In this document: positions 24,646 through 33,002 of the stretch, piece by piece
Layout: every line of letters starts with the position of its first letter
How positions within the stretch are numbered: position 1 is the first letter of the stretch
From: an uncultured Gemmiger sp.
GTDB taxonomy: Bacteria > Bacillota > Clostridia > Oscillospirales > Ruminococcaceae
Direction: 5' to 3'
Length of the DNA: 54,171 nt
Assembly: GCA_944388215.1 (NCBI GenBank)
Contig: CALXHT010000013.1
Span: 1 to 54,171, forward strand
Translations under genes and position numbers: made by a program
The notes under the pieces: generated by a model
The model's database searches: none
Seen by the model: only the letters and a program-made list of their open reading frames with translations
What the model was told of the DNA's origin: nothing

Positions 24646-25305
24646 TTACAGTTTTCCCTGCTGCAGCAGGTCCCGCACCTCAAACAGGTCGTGGCAGCAG
24701 CAGGTGTAGAGCTGCCGGATCTCCTCGTCGGGCTGGGCCAGGTCGGGCACCATGACGGTCACCGCCCCCGCCGCATGGCCGGCGCGCACCCCGTTGAAGC
24801 TGTCCTCCAGCACCAGGCAGTCGTGGATATCCAGCTTCAGGCGGCGGGCCGCCTCCAGGAAGATATCCGGCGCCGGTTTGCTGCGTTTCACATCGGCCCC
24901 GCAGACCACGTCGTGGAAATACCGCGCCGTGCCGGTGGTCTGCAGGTTCTGCTCGATCATATTCCGCGGGCTGGAGCTGGCCACAATGCGCGGCATGCCC
25001 CGGCTTTCCAGCAGCGCCAGCAATTCCTTGAGGCCCGGCTTGCAGGGCACCCCCCGGGCGAACCGCTCCGTGCCGATCTGCCACACCTTGTCCAGAATCC
25101 GGCGGGGATCCGCATCGGGGAAGTATTCCTTCACATGGTCGACGAGGAACTGCCCCGCCAGACCCCGCCCGCTGGCGTAGAAAGCCTCGGTATCCGCCGG
25201 CATGGCCACCCCCAGCGCCGCACAGGCGGGTTCCCACAGGGTATCCCACAGACGTTCGGTGTCGAACATCAGACCGTCCATATCAAAAATCACGCCTTTG
25301 ACCAT
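24646..25305 (-). CDS. HAD-superfamily phosphatase (beta-phosphoglucomutase/GPH-like)
   Basis: About 219 residues. Motif I is FDMDGLMFDTE (nucleophile and acid Asp), motif II VASSSP, motif III Lys in DVKRSKPAPDIFLEA and motif IV LVLEDSFNGVRAG. The alpha-helical cap between motifs I and II is the subfamily I type found in beta-phosphoglucomutases and sugar phosphatases. Substrate unknown. I use the ATG at 25303-25305 with AAGGATG upstream; the open frame continues 25 codons further but overlaps the promoter. Confidence 0.88.
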   Translation of the reverse strand: MVKGVIFDMDGLMFDTERLWDTLWEPACAALGVAMPADTEAFYASGRGLAGQFLVDHVKEYFPDADPRRILDKVWQIGTERFARGVPCKPGLKELLALLESRGMPRIVASSSPRNMIEQNLQTTGTARYFHDVVCGADVKRSKPAPDIFLEAARRLKLDIHDCLVLEDSFNGVRAGHAAGAVTVMVPDLAQPDEEIRQLYTCCCHDLFEVRDLLQQGKL

Positions 25306-25351
25306 AAGGGTGCCATCCTTTCCATCCCGTAAAACCGTTTTTTGCACGCCC

Positions 25352-25380
25352 ATTGTACCGCAATTTTCCCCACCCGGCAA
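25352..25380 (-). promoter_or_regulatory. Promoter of the HAD gene
   Basis: TTGCCG (25375-25380 on the minus strand), 17-base spacer, TACAAT (25352-25357), back to back with the ilvE promoter. Confidence 0.6.
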
Positions 25381-25408
25381 GAGATTTTTGTTCTGGCGAA
25401 ATTGGGGC

Positions 25409-25437
25409 TTGTATTGACCGCTTTAGAGCGCTATAAT
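25409..25437 (+). promoter_or_regulatory. Promoter of ilvE
   Basis: TTGTAT (25409-25414), 17-base spacer, TATAAT (25432-25437), 75 bases before the ilvE start. The spacer includes the inverted repeat GCTTTAGAGC. Confidence 0.7.
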
Positions 25438-25512
25438 TGGGTAAACTGCTTCCGGGTTGCTGTGCGGCGGCCCGCCTGGCGGCATTGTGATTAAACAGGG
25501 AGAGTGTAAATC

Positions 25513-26589
25513 ATGTTGGACATCAAAATCACCAAAACGACTGCGCCCAAGGCGAAGCCGCAGGACGAAAGCAAATTGGGTTTCGGCAAGATCTTCAGCG
25601 ATCACATGTTCCTGATGGATTATACCGAGGGCGAGGGCTGGCATGACGCCCGCATCGTTCCTTACGGCCCGTGGGAACTGGACCCCGCCACCACGGTCTT
25701 CCACTACGCCCAGGAAATCTTTGAGGGCATGAAGGCCTACCGTACCGCCGAGGGCAAGATCCAGCTGTTCCGCCCCGACTGCAACGCCAACCGTTTCAAC
25801 GATTCCGCCGACCGTCTGGGCATGCCGCCCATCCCGCCGGAGGACTTCGTCCAGGCTGTGAAGGCCATCGTGGATGTGGACCGTGACTGGGTGCCCCATT
25901 CCGACGGTGCTTCGCTGTACATCCGCCCCTTCTGCATCGCCACCGATGTGGGCCTGGGCGTGCACGCCGCCAAGCATTACCGCTTCGCCATCATCTGCTC
26001 GCCCTCCGGCGCCTACTACGCCGAGGGTCTGGACCCCGTGCGCATCTACGTGGAAGATGAGTACATCCGTGCCGCCCCGGGCCTGACCGGCTTCACCAAG
26101 TGCGGCGGCAACTACGCTGCTTCCATCAAGGCCGGCGAGCTGGCCGAGGAGCGCGGCTTCAGCCAGGTTCTGTGGCTGGACGGCGTGGAGAAGAAGTACG
26201 TCGAGGAAGTCGGCTCGATGAACATCATGTTCAAGATCGACGGCAAGATCTACACCGCCGCCTGCACCGGCACCGTGCTGCCCGGCGTCACCCGCCGCTC
26301 CATCATCGAGCTGCTGAAGGACTGGGGCTACGAGGTCATCGAGGGCAAGCTGGCCATCGCCGATGTCATGAAGGCTGCCGATGAGGGCAAGCTGGAAGAG
26401 GTCTTCGGCACCGGCACCGCGGCCGTTGTCTCCCCCGTCAAGGAACTGGACTGGGAGGGCAAGGTGGCCCACATCAGCGGCGGCAAGATCGGCGAGCTGA
26501 CCCAGAAGCTCTACGACACGCTGACCGGCATCCAGTGGGGCAAGCTGCCTGACACCAAGGGCTGGATCGTGCCTGTGGAAGAGCAGTAA
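25513..26589 (+). CDS. ilvE: Branched-chain amino acid aminotransferase
   Basis: 358 residues, fold-type IV PLP enzyme. It transfers amino groups between glutamate and Leu, Ile or Val, acting last in synthesis and first in breakdown. The catalytic Lys is K196 in GFTKCGGNYAAS, with FHYAQEIFEGMKAYR and EVGSMNIMF as further family motifs. Length and the TGT(A)A phosphate-cup near the C-terminus (FGTGTAAVVSPV) fit the long BCAT type. GGGAGAG precedes the ATG. Own promoter and strong terminator make it a single-gene unit. Confidence 0.95.
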   Translation: MLDIKITKTTAPKAKPQDESKLGFGKIFSDHMFLMDYTEGEGWHDARIVPYGPWELDPATTVFHYAQEIFEGMKAYRTAEGKIQLFRPDCNANRFNDSADRLGMPPIPPEDFVQAVKAIVDVDRDWVPHSDGASLYIRPFCIATDVGLGVHAAKHYRFAIICSPSGAYYAEGLDPVRIYVEDEYIRAAPGLTGFTKCGGNYAASIKAGELAEERGFSQVLWLDGVEKKYVEEVGSMNIMFKIDGKIYTAACTGTVLPGVTRRSIIELLKDWGYEVIEGKLAIADVMKAADEGKLEEVFGTGTAAVVSPVKELDWEGKVAHISGGKIGELTQKLYDTLTGIQWGKLPDTKGWIVPVEEQ

Positions 26590-26614
26590 ACCCGGTTTTG
26601 TAAAAATATAATGT

Positions 26615-26659
26615 AAAAAGCGCGCAGGAAAGCGAAAAAATCTTTCCTGCGCGCTTTTT
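26615..26659. terminator. Terminator after ilvE
   Basis: AAAAAGCGCGCAGGAAA (26615-26631) and TTTCCTGCGCGCTTTTT (26643-26659) make a 17-base perfect inverted repeat with A and T tails, usable from both strands. Confidence 0.92.
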
Positions 26660-26690
26660 CTTGTTTTCTTTACATTTTTTTAATACAGAA

Positions 26691-26701
26691 TATGGTATAC
26701 T
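26691..26701 (+). promoter_or_regulatory. Extended -10 promoter of the dlt-like operon
   Basis: TATGGTATACT holds an extended -10 (TGG-TATACT, -10 at 26696-26701). The -35 region is only T-rich (TTTACA lies 21 bases away), so the extended -10 probably carries the activity. Confidence 0.5.
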
Positions 26702-26769
26702 GTTCACAGTTCGGGACCTTCTTCCGGGCTGTCTTGTATAATTCGGATGACGACCAAAGGATCTTTTCC

Positions 26770-28281
26770 ATGAAACATATTCTGCAACTGCTGGACCACA
26801 CGGTCCGGCGCTGGGGCAGCCGCCCTGCCTTCGGCGACGAGCACCGCACCCTGACCTGGAACGAGGTGGAAGACGCGGTGCAGCGCATCGGCACGGCGCT
26901 GGCCGGCTACGGCGTACAGCGCCGCCCGGTGGCGATCTACCTTGACCACGAAGTTCCCTGTCTGCTGGCCATGCTGGGCACGCTGGCCGCCGGCGGCTTC
27001 TACACCGTGCTGGACACCGCCCAGCCCCCCGACCGGGTGCGGCGGATCACCAGCCAGCTCTCCCCCGCCCTGCTGGTGACCGACGGCGCCCACCGGGATG
27101 CCGCCGACGCCCTGGGCCTTGCCTGCCCGGTGGTGAACCTGGACAAGGCACTGGCAACTGCGCCGGACGGCTTTCTGCTGCAGACGCTGCGGGCGCAGGC
27201 CATCGACACCGACCTGGCCTATGTGCTGTTCACCTCCGGCTCCACCGGCACCCCCAAGGGGGTGGCCATCCAGCACCGGGCCGTGCTGGCCTACAGCGCC
27301 TGGAGCGCCGGGGCCTTCGGCATCGACGAGACGACGGTCTTCGGCAACCAGACGCCTTTCTACTTCTCCATGTCGGTGACCGATATTTACACCGCGCTGC
27401 GCACCGGTGCCCGGGTACAGGTGATTCCCAAGCGGCTGTTCAGCTTTCCGGTGCAGCTGCTGGACTACCTGACCATCCAGGAGGTCAACACCCTCTACTG
27501 GGTGCCGTCTGCCCTGGGCGGCGTGGTGCGCTGGAAGGCGCTGGACTACACGGCGCTGCCGCCGCTGCGCACCATCCTGTTTGCGGGCGAGACGATGCCC
27601 ACCCCCTACCTGAACTACTGGCGGGCCCACTATCCGGCGGCGCTGTTCGCCAACCTGTTCGGTCCCACCGAGACCACCGATATCTGCAGCTACTACATCG
27701 TGGACCGGGACTTTGCCGACGACGAACCGCTGCCCATCGGCCGCGCCTGCGACAACTGCGGCTTGCTGGTCCTCACCGAGGACGGGCGGGCGGCGGAGCC
27801 CGGCGCCGTGGGCGAACTCTGTGCCCGGGGCAGCTTTCTGGCGGCGGGGTACTACAACATGCCCGACAAGACCGCCGAGCGGTTCTGTCCCAACCCGCTG
27901 CAGCCCCACTACCCCGAGATCATCTACCGCACCGGGGACCTGGTGCGATACGACGAGGAAGGGCTTTTGCAGTACATGGGCCGGGCGGACAACCAGATCA
28001 AACACATGGGCTACCGCATCGAGCTGGGCGAGATCGAGACGGCGGCCTTCGGGCAGGAGGGGCTGCAGAGCTGCGCCTGCCTGTACGACGCGCCCCGGGA
28101 CCGGCTGGTGCTCTTCTACACCGGCAAAAAGGGGCTGGAGGAATCGCTGCGGCCCCGGCTGGCCCAGCGCCTGCCCGCCTACATGCAGCCCACGGTGTAC
28201 CGCCGTCTGCAGGCCATGCCCCAGAACCAGAACGGAAAAATTGACCGCGCCGCACTGGGCGCCCTGTGCAAGGAGGACTGA
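26770..28281 (+). CDS. Adenylation enzyme of a dlt-like operon (ANL superfamily, DltA-like)
   Basis: 503 residues. It should activate a carboxylic acid as acyl-AMP and load it on the carrier protein encoded next. Core motifs are intact: YVLFTSGSTGTPKG (151-164), NLFGPTETT, YRTGDLVRY, GRADNQIKHMGYRIELGEIE and the C-terminal NQNGKIDRA lysine. DltA and amino-acid A-domains have Asp in the F-D-x-S-V motif that holds the alpha-amino group; here it reads FSMSV with Ser200, so the substrate may not be an amino acid. AAAGGA lies 10 bases before the ATG. Order is A-carrier-MBOAT-SGNH, unlike dltABCD. Confidence 0.85.
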   Translation: MKHILQLLDHTVRRWGSRPAFGDEHRTLTWNEVEDAVQRIGTALAGYGVQRRPVAIYLDHEVPCLLAMLGTLAAGGFYTVLDTAQPPDRVRRITSQLSPALLVTDGAHRDAADALGLACPVVNLDKALATAPDGFLLQTLRAQAIDTDLAYVLFTSGSTGTPKGVAIQHRAVLAYSAWSAGAFGIDETTVFGNQTPFYFSMSVTDIYTALRTGARVQVIPKRLFSFPVQLLDYLTIQEVNTLYWVPSALGGVVRWKALDYTALPPLRTILFAGETMPTPYLNYWRAHYPAALFANLFGPTETTDICSYYIVDRDFADDEPLPIGRACDNCGLLVLTEDGRAAEPGAVGELCARGSFLAAGYYNMPDKTAERFCPNPLQPHYPEIIYRTGDLVRYDEEGLLQYMGRADNQIKHMGYRIELGEIETAAFGQEGLQSCACLYDAPRDRLVLFYTGKKGLEESLRPRLAQRLPAYMQPTVYRRLQAMPQNQNGKIDRAALGALCKED

Positions 28282-28284
28282 ACC

Positions 28285-28518
28285 ATGCATACTATGGATG
28301 AAATCATGAACATTCTTTCCGAAGTGAAACCCGGTATCGAAGCCGGTCCCGACACCGAACTGGTGCGCACCGGCGTGCTGGACTCGGTGGACATCATGTC
28401 TGTGGTGATGGCCCTGGCGGAGGAGTTTGATCTGGAGATCAGCCCGCTGGACCTGAAAGAGAAAAACTTCCATACCCCGGCGGCCATCCTGGATCTGGTC
28501 AACCGGCTGGATGACTGA
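28285..28518 (+). CDS. Acyl/peptidyl carrier protein (DltC-like)
   Basis: 77 residues, four-helix carrier protein. TGVLDSVDIMSVVMAL carries the Ser that receives phosphopantetheine (residue about 36). Start follows AGGAGG eight bases upstream and lies four bases past the stop of the adenylation gene, so the two are translated together. It would carry the activated acyl group to the MBOAT protein at the membrane. Confidence 0.9.
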   Translation: MHTMDEIMNILSEVKPGIEAGPDTELVRTGVLDSVDIMSVVMALAEEFDLEISPLDLKEKNFHTPAAILDLVNRLDD

Positions 28519-28535
28519 GCCCCGGGAGGCTTGGT

Positions 28536-30104
28536 ATGGCATACAATTCCTTTCCCTACTTATGTATCTTCCTGCCGCTGTGCTGGCTGGCCTGGGCGCT
28601 GCTGCCCCAGCGCTACCAGCCCGCGGCACTGCTGGGAGGCAGCCTGATCTTCTACTGGCTCACCGCCGGCACCTACACAGCCTGGCTGCTGCTGGCCGCC
28701 GCCCTGACCTGGGTGCTGGGCCTGGGACTGGGCCGTCTGCAGGCTTTGCAGGAGGCCACCGTCCCGGCGCTGGACAAGCCCGCCCGCAAGGACGCCAAAC
28801 AGCAGTTTGCCGCCCTGCAGAAAAGTCTTGTGGCGGTGGGGGTGGCCGGGCTGCTGGGCCTGCTGGTCTGGCTGAAGTACCTGCCCTTCCTGGTGCGCAC
28901 CCTCAATGTGGTGGTGAGCCGCCTGCCCTTCGGCTGGCAGATCGCCGCCCCTTCCTTTGTGCAGCCCCTGGGCCTCAGCTTCTTCACGCTGATGGCGCTG
29001 AGCTACCTCTTCGATGTGCGCCGCGGCACCACCCGGCCCGCCACCCACTACTGGCAGGTGCTGCTCTACCTGAGCTTCTGGCCCCATGTGGTGGAGGGCC
29101 CCTTTGACCGCTGGGACCGCATCGCCCCCGCCATGCTCAACCCGCCCCGGCCGGACTACCGCGCCTTCACCTTCGGCGTGCAGCGCATCCTGTGGGGCAT
29201 GATGAAAAAACTCATCATCGCCGACCGGGCCAACATGTACGTCAAGGCCGTCTTTGACGACTGGACCAAATACTCCGGCGCCGCCGTGCTGGTGGGCACC
29301 CTGCTTTACACCCTGCAGCTCTACGCCGAGTTTTCCGGCTGCATGGACATGGTGCTGGGCGCCGCCCAGTGCTTCGGCGTGCCGCTGACCGAAAACTTCC
29401 GTCAGCCCTTCTTTGCCCGCAGCGTCAGCGATTTCTGGCGCCGCTGGCACATCACGCTGGGCGCCTGGCTGCGGGAATACGTCTTCCAGCCCGTCATCGT
29501 CAGTAAACCCATGATGCGGTTCGGCAAATGGTGCCGCACCCGGTTCGGCGCGGCGCTGGGCCGCAGCATGCCGGTCTGGGCCGGGCTGCTGCTCACCTGG
29601 CTGGCCATCGGCATTTGGCACGGGGCCGGCTGGCTGTACATCGTGTACGGCCTGTACTACTTCGTGCTTCAGTGGCTGGGCGAAGCGGCCGAGCCCACCC
29701 TGCTGCGGCTCTTCCCCGCTCTGCCCCGCTGGCGCAACCACCGGGGCTACAAGCTGTGGCAGGTGGTGCGCACCTTCGTGCTGGTCAACCTGGGCATGCT
29801 GATCTTCCGCTCCAACGGCACCCGCGCGGCGCTGGAGATGCTGGCCAGTCTGGCCCGCCCCTACACCGGCAGCCTGCTCATCAAGCTGGACATCGCCGAC
29901 CTGGGCGTGCTGGCGGTGGGCGCCGTGGTACTGCTGGCCGTGGACCTGGCCCACGAGCGGGGCATCGCCATCCGGGAGGCCATCGCCCGCCGCCCGCTGC
30001 CGCTGCGCTGGGCGATCTACTGCGGCGCCATGCTGGCGGTGATGATCTTCGGCGCCTACGGCGACAACTACGATCCCGCCGCCTTCATCTATGCGCAGTT
30101 CTGA
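28536..30104 (+). CDS. MBOAT-family membrane O-acyltransferase
   Basis: 522 residues with about 11-13 hydrophobic segments. SVSDFWRRWHITLGAWLREYVF and the catalytic-His region IGIWHGAGWLYIVYG (His at about residue 362) are MBOAT signatures. DltB is usually about 400 residues, so this one is nearer the AlgI type that acetylates alginate. Together with the carrier protein it should move the acyl group across the membrane onto an extracellular acceptor. GGGAGG lies eight bases before the ATG. Confidence 0.9.
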   Translation: MAYNSFPYLCIFLPLCWLAWALLPQRYQPAALLGGSLIFYWLTAGTYTAWLLLAAALTWVLGLGLGRLQALQEATVPALDKPARKDAKQQFAALQKSLVAVGVAGLLGLLVWLKYLPFLVRTLNVVVSRLPFGWQIAAPSFVQPLGLSFFTLMALSYLFDVRRGTTRPATHYWQVLLYLSFWPHVVEGPFDRWDRIAPAMLNPPRPDYRAFTFGVQRILWGMMKKLIIADRANMYVKAVFDDWTKYSGAAVLVGTLLYTLQLYAEFSGCMDMVLGAAQCFGVPLTENFRQPFFARSVSDFWRRWHITLGAWLREYVFQPVIVSKPMMRFGKWCRTRFGAALGRSMPVWAGLLLTWLAIGIWHGAGWLYIVYGLYYFVLQWLGEAAEPTLLRLFPALPRWRNHRGYKLWQVVRTFVLVNLGMLIFRSNGTRAALEMLASLARPYTGSLLIKLDIADLGVLAVGAVVLLAVDLAHERGIAIREAIARRPLPLRWAIYCGAMLAVMIFGAYGDNYDPAAFIYAQF

Positions 30105-30135
30105 TAAAACCGATCACCAGACGGGAGTATCCTGT

Positions 30136-31134
30136 ATGTCTTTACAAACCTGGCAAAAAAATGCCCTCCGCATCATCGCCTTTCTGCTGGTGCTGCTCAT
30201 GCTGGTGCTGGCTGTGGGCCACTACCTGATGCCGGAATCCAACCGCTATCTGGAAGGGTACACGGCGGGCGGCATCCTGGGGGAGGATTTCGACACCATC
30301 GATGTGCTGGTGCTGGGCGATTCCAACGCCGCCCAGGGCATCGCCCCCATGAAATGGTACGACGAACACGGCATCACCGGCTACACCTATGCGGCGGGCT
30401 GGCTTTCCATGTACAATATCTATTACCGGCTGAAGCAGATCTACGAGGAGCAAAGCCCCAAAGTGGTGGTGCTCTGCACGGCCCCCGCCTACACCAAAAA
30501 GAGCAGCGAGACCTACATGCAGAGCGCCCTGGGGGACATCTCGGACGAACTGCTGCCGCTGCTGCGCTTCCACGACAACTGGAAGTACCTGCGCCCCGAC
30601 AACCTTTTCACCGAGAAGGACTACAGCTGGCGGGATGTCAACAAGGGCTACACCCCCATCACCGACGTGGCTGCCCGGCCCAATCTGGACTACATGTACG
30701 ACACCGGCGCCAGCGAATCCATCCCCTGGATGGTGAAATTCTACATGGAGCGCATCCTGCAGCTCTGCGCCGACCACGACAGCCAGGTGCTGCTCGTCAC
30801 GGTGCCGGCGGCGCTGGGCTGGAACCTGGCCCGCCACAACGGCATCGCCGCCTTTGCCGAGGAGCACGATGTGCCCTACCTGGACTTCAACATGGCGGAC
30901 AGCAACCCCGGCATCGACTGGACCACCGACTCGGCGGACGGCGGCACCCACCTGAACTGGCTGGGCGCCGAGAAGGTCACCGCCGCCCTGGGGGACTATC
31001 TGCTGGACCATTATGATCTCACCGACCACCGGGGCCAGCCCGGCTACGAAACCTGGGACGCCGACGCCCAGAGCTACCGCGATCTGCTGCCGGAGATCAC
31101 CCAGCGGGCCAAGGAGAACGCCGATCTTGTATAA
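30136..31134 (+). CDS. SGNH-fold protein of the dlt-like operon (DltD/AlgX role)
   Basis: About 332 residues with one N-terminal membrane anchor (IIAFLLVLLMLVLAVGHYL) and an outside domain. VLVLGDSNAAQG at about residue 60 holds the Ser-Asn block and DGGTHLNWLGAEKV near 270 the catalytic His of SGNH hydrolases. By analogy with DltD and AlgJ/AlgX it would pass the acyl group to the final glycan or teichoic acid. Start at 30136 with GGGAG upstream; the longer frame to 30091 overlaps the MBOAT gene. Confidence 0.82.
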   Translation: MSLQTWQKNALRIIAFLLVLLMLVLAVGHYLMPESNRYLEGYTAGGILGEDFDTIDVLVLGDSNAAQGIAPMKWYDEHGITGYTYAAGWLSMYNIYYRLKQIYEEQSPKVVVLCTAPAYTKKSSETYMQSALGDISDELLPLLRFHDNWKYLRPDNLFTEKDYSWRDVNKGYTPITDVAARPNLDYMYDTGASESIPWMVKFYMERILQLCADHDSQVLLVTVPAALGWNLARHNGIAAFAEEHDVPYLDFNMADSNPGIDWTTDSADGGTHLNWLGAEKVTAALGDYLLDHYDLTDHRGQPGYETWDADAQSYRDLLPEITQRAKENADLV

Positions 31135-31185
31135 TTTGCACAAATGTAGCTTTCATTTTTTAAGCACATTGTACATGTCTGCCCC

Positions 31186-31214
31186 TTGCAAAGACGCCCG
31201 AAATGTTGTACTAT
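31186..31214 (+). promoter_or_regulatory. Promoter-like sequence directly before a terminator
   Basis: TTGCAA (31186-31191), 17-base spacer, TACTAT (31209-31214). A transcript starting near 31221 would meet the terminator hairpin at 31235 after about 15 bases, so either it makes a tiny RNA or the match is chance. Confidence 0.35.
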
Positions 31215-31234
31215 AAAAGCACAGAAAGCAATGA

Positions 31235-31280
31235 CGCTTTGGAACGGTTGGTTTGCACCGCCGTACCAAGGCGCTTTTTT
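31235..31280 (+). terminator. Terminator after the dlt-like operon
   Basis: CGCTTTGGAACGG (31235-31247) pairs with CCGTACCAAGGCG (31261-31273) with one mismatch and G-U pairs, followed by TTTTTT (31275-31280). Confidence 0.8.
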
Positions 31281-31414
31281 ATGAAGGCTTTCCGGAAAGA
31301 GGAAGAATACCAGAGCGCCCTGCCGGTCATCCTGGAAGGGCATCCACTTGTAGAGGGGTGGGTTCCGTTCGATATACGAGCGGCAAGACGTTCTGTTTTT
31401 CTCCTTCTTTTTGA
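31281..31414. other. Intergenic stretch between terminators, nature unknown
   Basis: No convincing frame. A GCCCT/AGGGC hairpin lies at about 31310-31341. It could be the body of a small RNA ended by the 31415-31450 terminator, but no matching promoter is clear. Confidence 0.3.
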
Positions 31415-31450
31415 AACGGGACGGGGCAGTGGCCGTCCCGTTTTGTTTTT
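31415..31450 (+). terminator. Second intrinsic terminator
   Basis: ACGGGACGGGGC (31416-31427) and GCCGTCCCGTT (31432-31442) followed by a T-rich run to 31450. Confidence 0.85.
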
Positions 31451-31460
31451 CTCTCCTTGA

Positions 31461-31485
31461 GCGCCGGTTGCCAGCCGGCGCTTTT
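31461..31485 (+). terminator. Third terminator-like hairpin
   Basis: GCGCCGG (31461-31467) and CCGGCGC (31475-31481) with a seven-base loop and TTTTG after it. Confidence 0.7.
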
Positions 31486-31525
31486 GTTGTCGGAGGGACA
31501 AACTGTGCAAAATCCCGCCGGAACA

Positions 31526-31554
31526 TTGAAAAAGCCGGCCGAATGCGGTACAAT
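31526..31554 (+). promoter_or_regulatory. Promoter of the esterase gene
   Basis: TTGAAA (31526-31531), 17-base spacer, TACAAT (31549-31554), about 40 bases before the esterase ATG. Confidence 0.7.
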
Positions 31555-31595
31555 AAAACAAACCCACTGATTCTGTTAAAAGGAGTGCGGACCAA

Positions 31596-32348
31596 ATGGT
31601 CGAAACCTTTACCACCCGGATCACCCCCTACGGCCTGGACCGCAAGGTCTTTCTCTATCTGCCGGACGACTGGCAGACTTCCGGCAAGCGGTATCCGGTG
31701 GTGTATATGTTTGACGGACACAACCTCTTCTTTGATTCCACCGCCACCTACGGCACCTGCTGGGGGCTGAAGGAATATCTGGACAGCCACCCCGAAGCCA
31801 TTGTGGCGGCCCCCGAGTGCAACCACGAGGGCAACCGCCGGCTGGAGGAGTACTGCCCCTACGATTCCGACTGGTTTGACGGCATCCACGGCACCGGCCG
31901 GGCCTATCTGGACTGGCTGGTGGGCGAGTTCAAGCCCTGGATGGACGCCCGCTACCCCACCCTGCCCGACCGGGCCCACACGGCCATCGGCGGGTCCAGC
32001 ATGGGCGGACTCATGAGCCTGTACGCCGGCGTCATGCACAACGATGTCTTCAGCAAGGCAGCCTGCCTGTCGCCGTCGGTGCGGCTCTGCATGGAGCCGC
32101 TGGTGGCCGATCTGCAGGCCGCCACCCTGCGCAGGGACAGCCGCTTTTACCTGAGCTGGGGCGAATGGGAGGCCCGGGACCAGCACCAGCTGGCCGAGTA
32201 CACCCACAACGCCCTCACCGTGGCCCATCTTCTGACCGAGAAGGGCGCCGCGGTCTATCCCTATTTTCAGATGGACGGACGGCACTGCGAAGCCGACTGG
32301 CGCCGCCAGCTGGCCCGCTGCTTCCGTTTTCTGTTCGGCTGGGAATAA
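31596..32348 (+). CDS. Alpha/beta-hydrolase esterase (EstD / carbohydrate esterase 1 type)
   Basis: 250 residues. PVVYMFDGHNLFFD opens the fold, GGSSMGGLMSLYAGV carries the nucleophile Ser, and DGRHCEADWRRQL the catalytic His. Such proteins deacylate sugars or short-chain esters; there is no signal peptide, so it acts in the cytoplasm. AAAAGGAG lies before the ATG. It is followed 45 bases later by the DJ-1 gene with its own Shine-Dalgarno site and no terminator between, so both are probably on one message. Confidence 0.85.
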   Translation: MVETFTTRITPYGLDRKVFLYLPDDWQTSGKRYPVVYMFDGHNLFFDSTATYGTCWGLKEYLDSHPEAIVAAPECNHEGNRRLEEYCPYDSDWFDGIHGTGRAYLDWLVGEFKPWMDARYPTLPDRAHTAIGGSSMGGLMSLYAGVMHNDVFSKAACLSPSVRLCMEPLVADLQAATLRRDSRFYLSWGEWEARDQHQLAEYTHNALTVAHLLTEKGAAVYPYFQMDGRHCEADWRRQLARCFRFLFGWE

Positions 32349-32393
32349 TATACCCGCCGCAACCACCCAATGCCACAAAGGAGGTATTTTCCT

Positions 32394-32948
32394 ATGTCAA
32401 AAGCCGTTATCTTTTTTGCCCCGGGCCTGGAGGAATGCGAGGGCCTGCTCTGCGTGGACCTGCTGCGTCGTGCCGGGGTGGAAGTCACCATCGCCGCGGT
32501 GGGCGGCAGCCAGACCGTGACCAGCTCCCACCATGTGAACATCGTGGCCGACGCACTAGCCGAAGAGGTGGACTACAGCGCCTATGACGCCTGCATCCTG
32601 CCGGGCGGCATTCCGGGCGTCAACAACCTGAAGGCCGACGCCACCGTGCGCAAGGTCTGCCAGGACTACGCCGCGGCCGGCAAGATCGTGGCCGCCATCT
32701 GCGCCGGCCCCACCGTGCTGGCCAGCTTCGGGGTGCTCCAGGGCAAGAAGGCCACCGTCTACCCCGGCATGGACGGCGCGCTGACCGAGGGCGGCGCCGA
32801 ATACACCGGCCTGCCGCTGACCATCGACGGCACCGTCGTCACCGGCGAGGCGCTGGGCGCCGCCATTCCCTTTGCGCTGGCCCTGGCCCGGCTGCTGGGC
32901 AGCGCCGAGGATTCCGACCGCGTGAAGAAAGCCATCGTCTACCAATAA
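32394..32948 (+). CDS. DJ-1/PfpI family protein
   Basis: About 184 residues. IFFAPGLEECEGL contains the conserved Glu and AAICAGPTVLA the reactive Cys in the nucleophile elbow of DJ-1 (YajL/ThiJ) proteins. These act in carbonyl-stress repair or as glyoxalase-type enzymes; the exact activity is unsettled for the family. Start at 32394 has AAAGGAGG nine bases upstream. The proximity of an MgsA-like gene (33003-33407) is suggestive for methylglyoxal handling, but that is inference. Confidence 0.9.
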   Translation: MSKAVIFFAPGLEECEGLLCVDLLRRAGVEVTIAAVGGSQTVTSSHHVNIVADALAEEVDYSAYDACILPGGIPGVNNLKADATVRKVCQDYAAAGKIVAAICAGPTVLASFGVLQGKKATVYPGMDGALTEGGAEYTGLPLTIDGTVVTGEALGAAIPFALALARLLGSAEDSDRVKKAIVYQ

Positions 32949-32960
32949 TCAAAAACACAA

Positions 32961-32993
32961 AAGGGGCTGTTTCTCAATGGAAACAGCCCCTTT
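32961..32993. terminator. Terminator between convergent DJ-1 and mgsA-like genes
   Basis: AAGGGGCTGTTT (32961-32972) and AAACAGCCCCTTT (32981-32993), loop of eight bases, between two convergent genes. Confidence 0.8.
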
Positions 32994-33002
32994 GCTGTTG
33001 CT

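Noticed and set aside
25423-26472. A 349-codon minus-strand open frame
   Set aside because: Antisense to ilvE, which has all PLP-enzyme motifs.
26704-28629. A 641-codon minus-strand open frame
   Set aside because: Antisense to the adenylation enzyme gene whose motifs are unmistakable on the + strand.
31221-31450. 6S RNA or SRP RNA
   Set aside because: No central bubble with closing stem typical of 6S RNA and no SRP GGAAG/GCAGC-type tetraloop helix could be found.
31203-31460. 85-codon frame on the + strand
   Set aside because: It spans two intrinsic terminators and has no ribosome-binding site or family resemblance.
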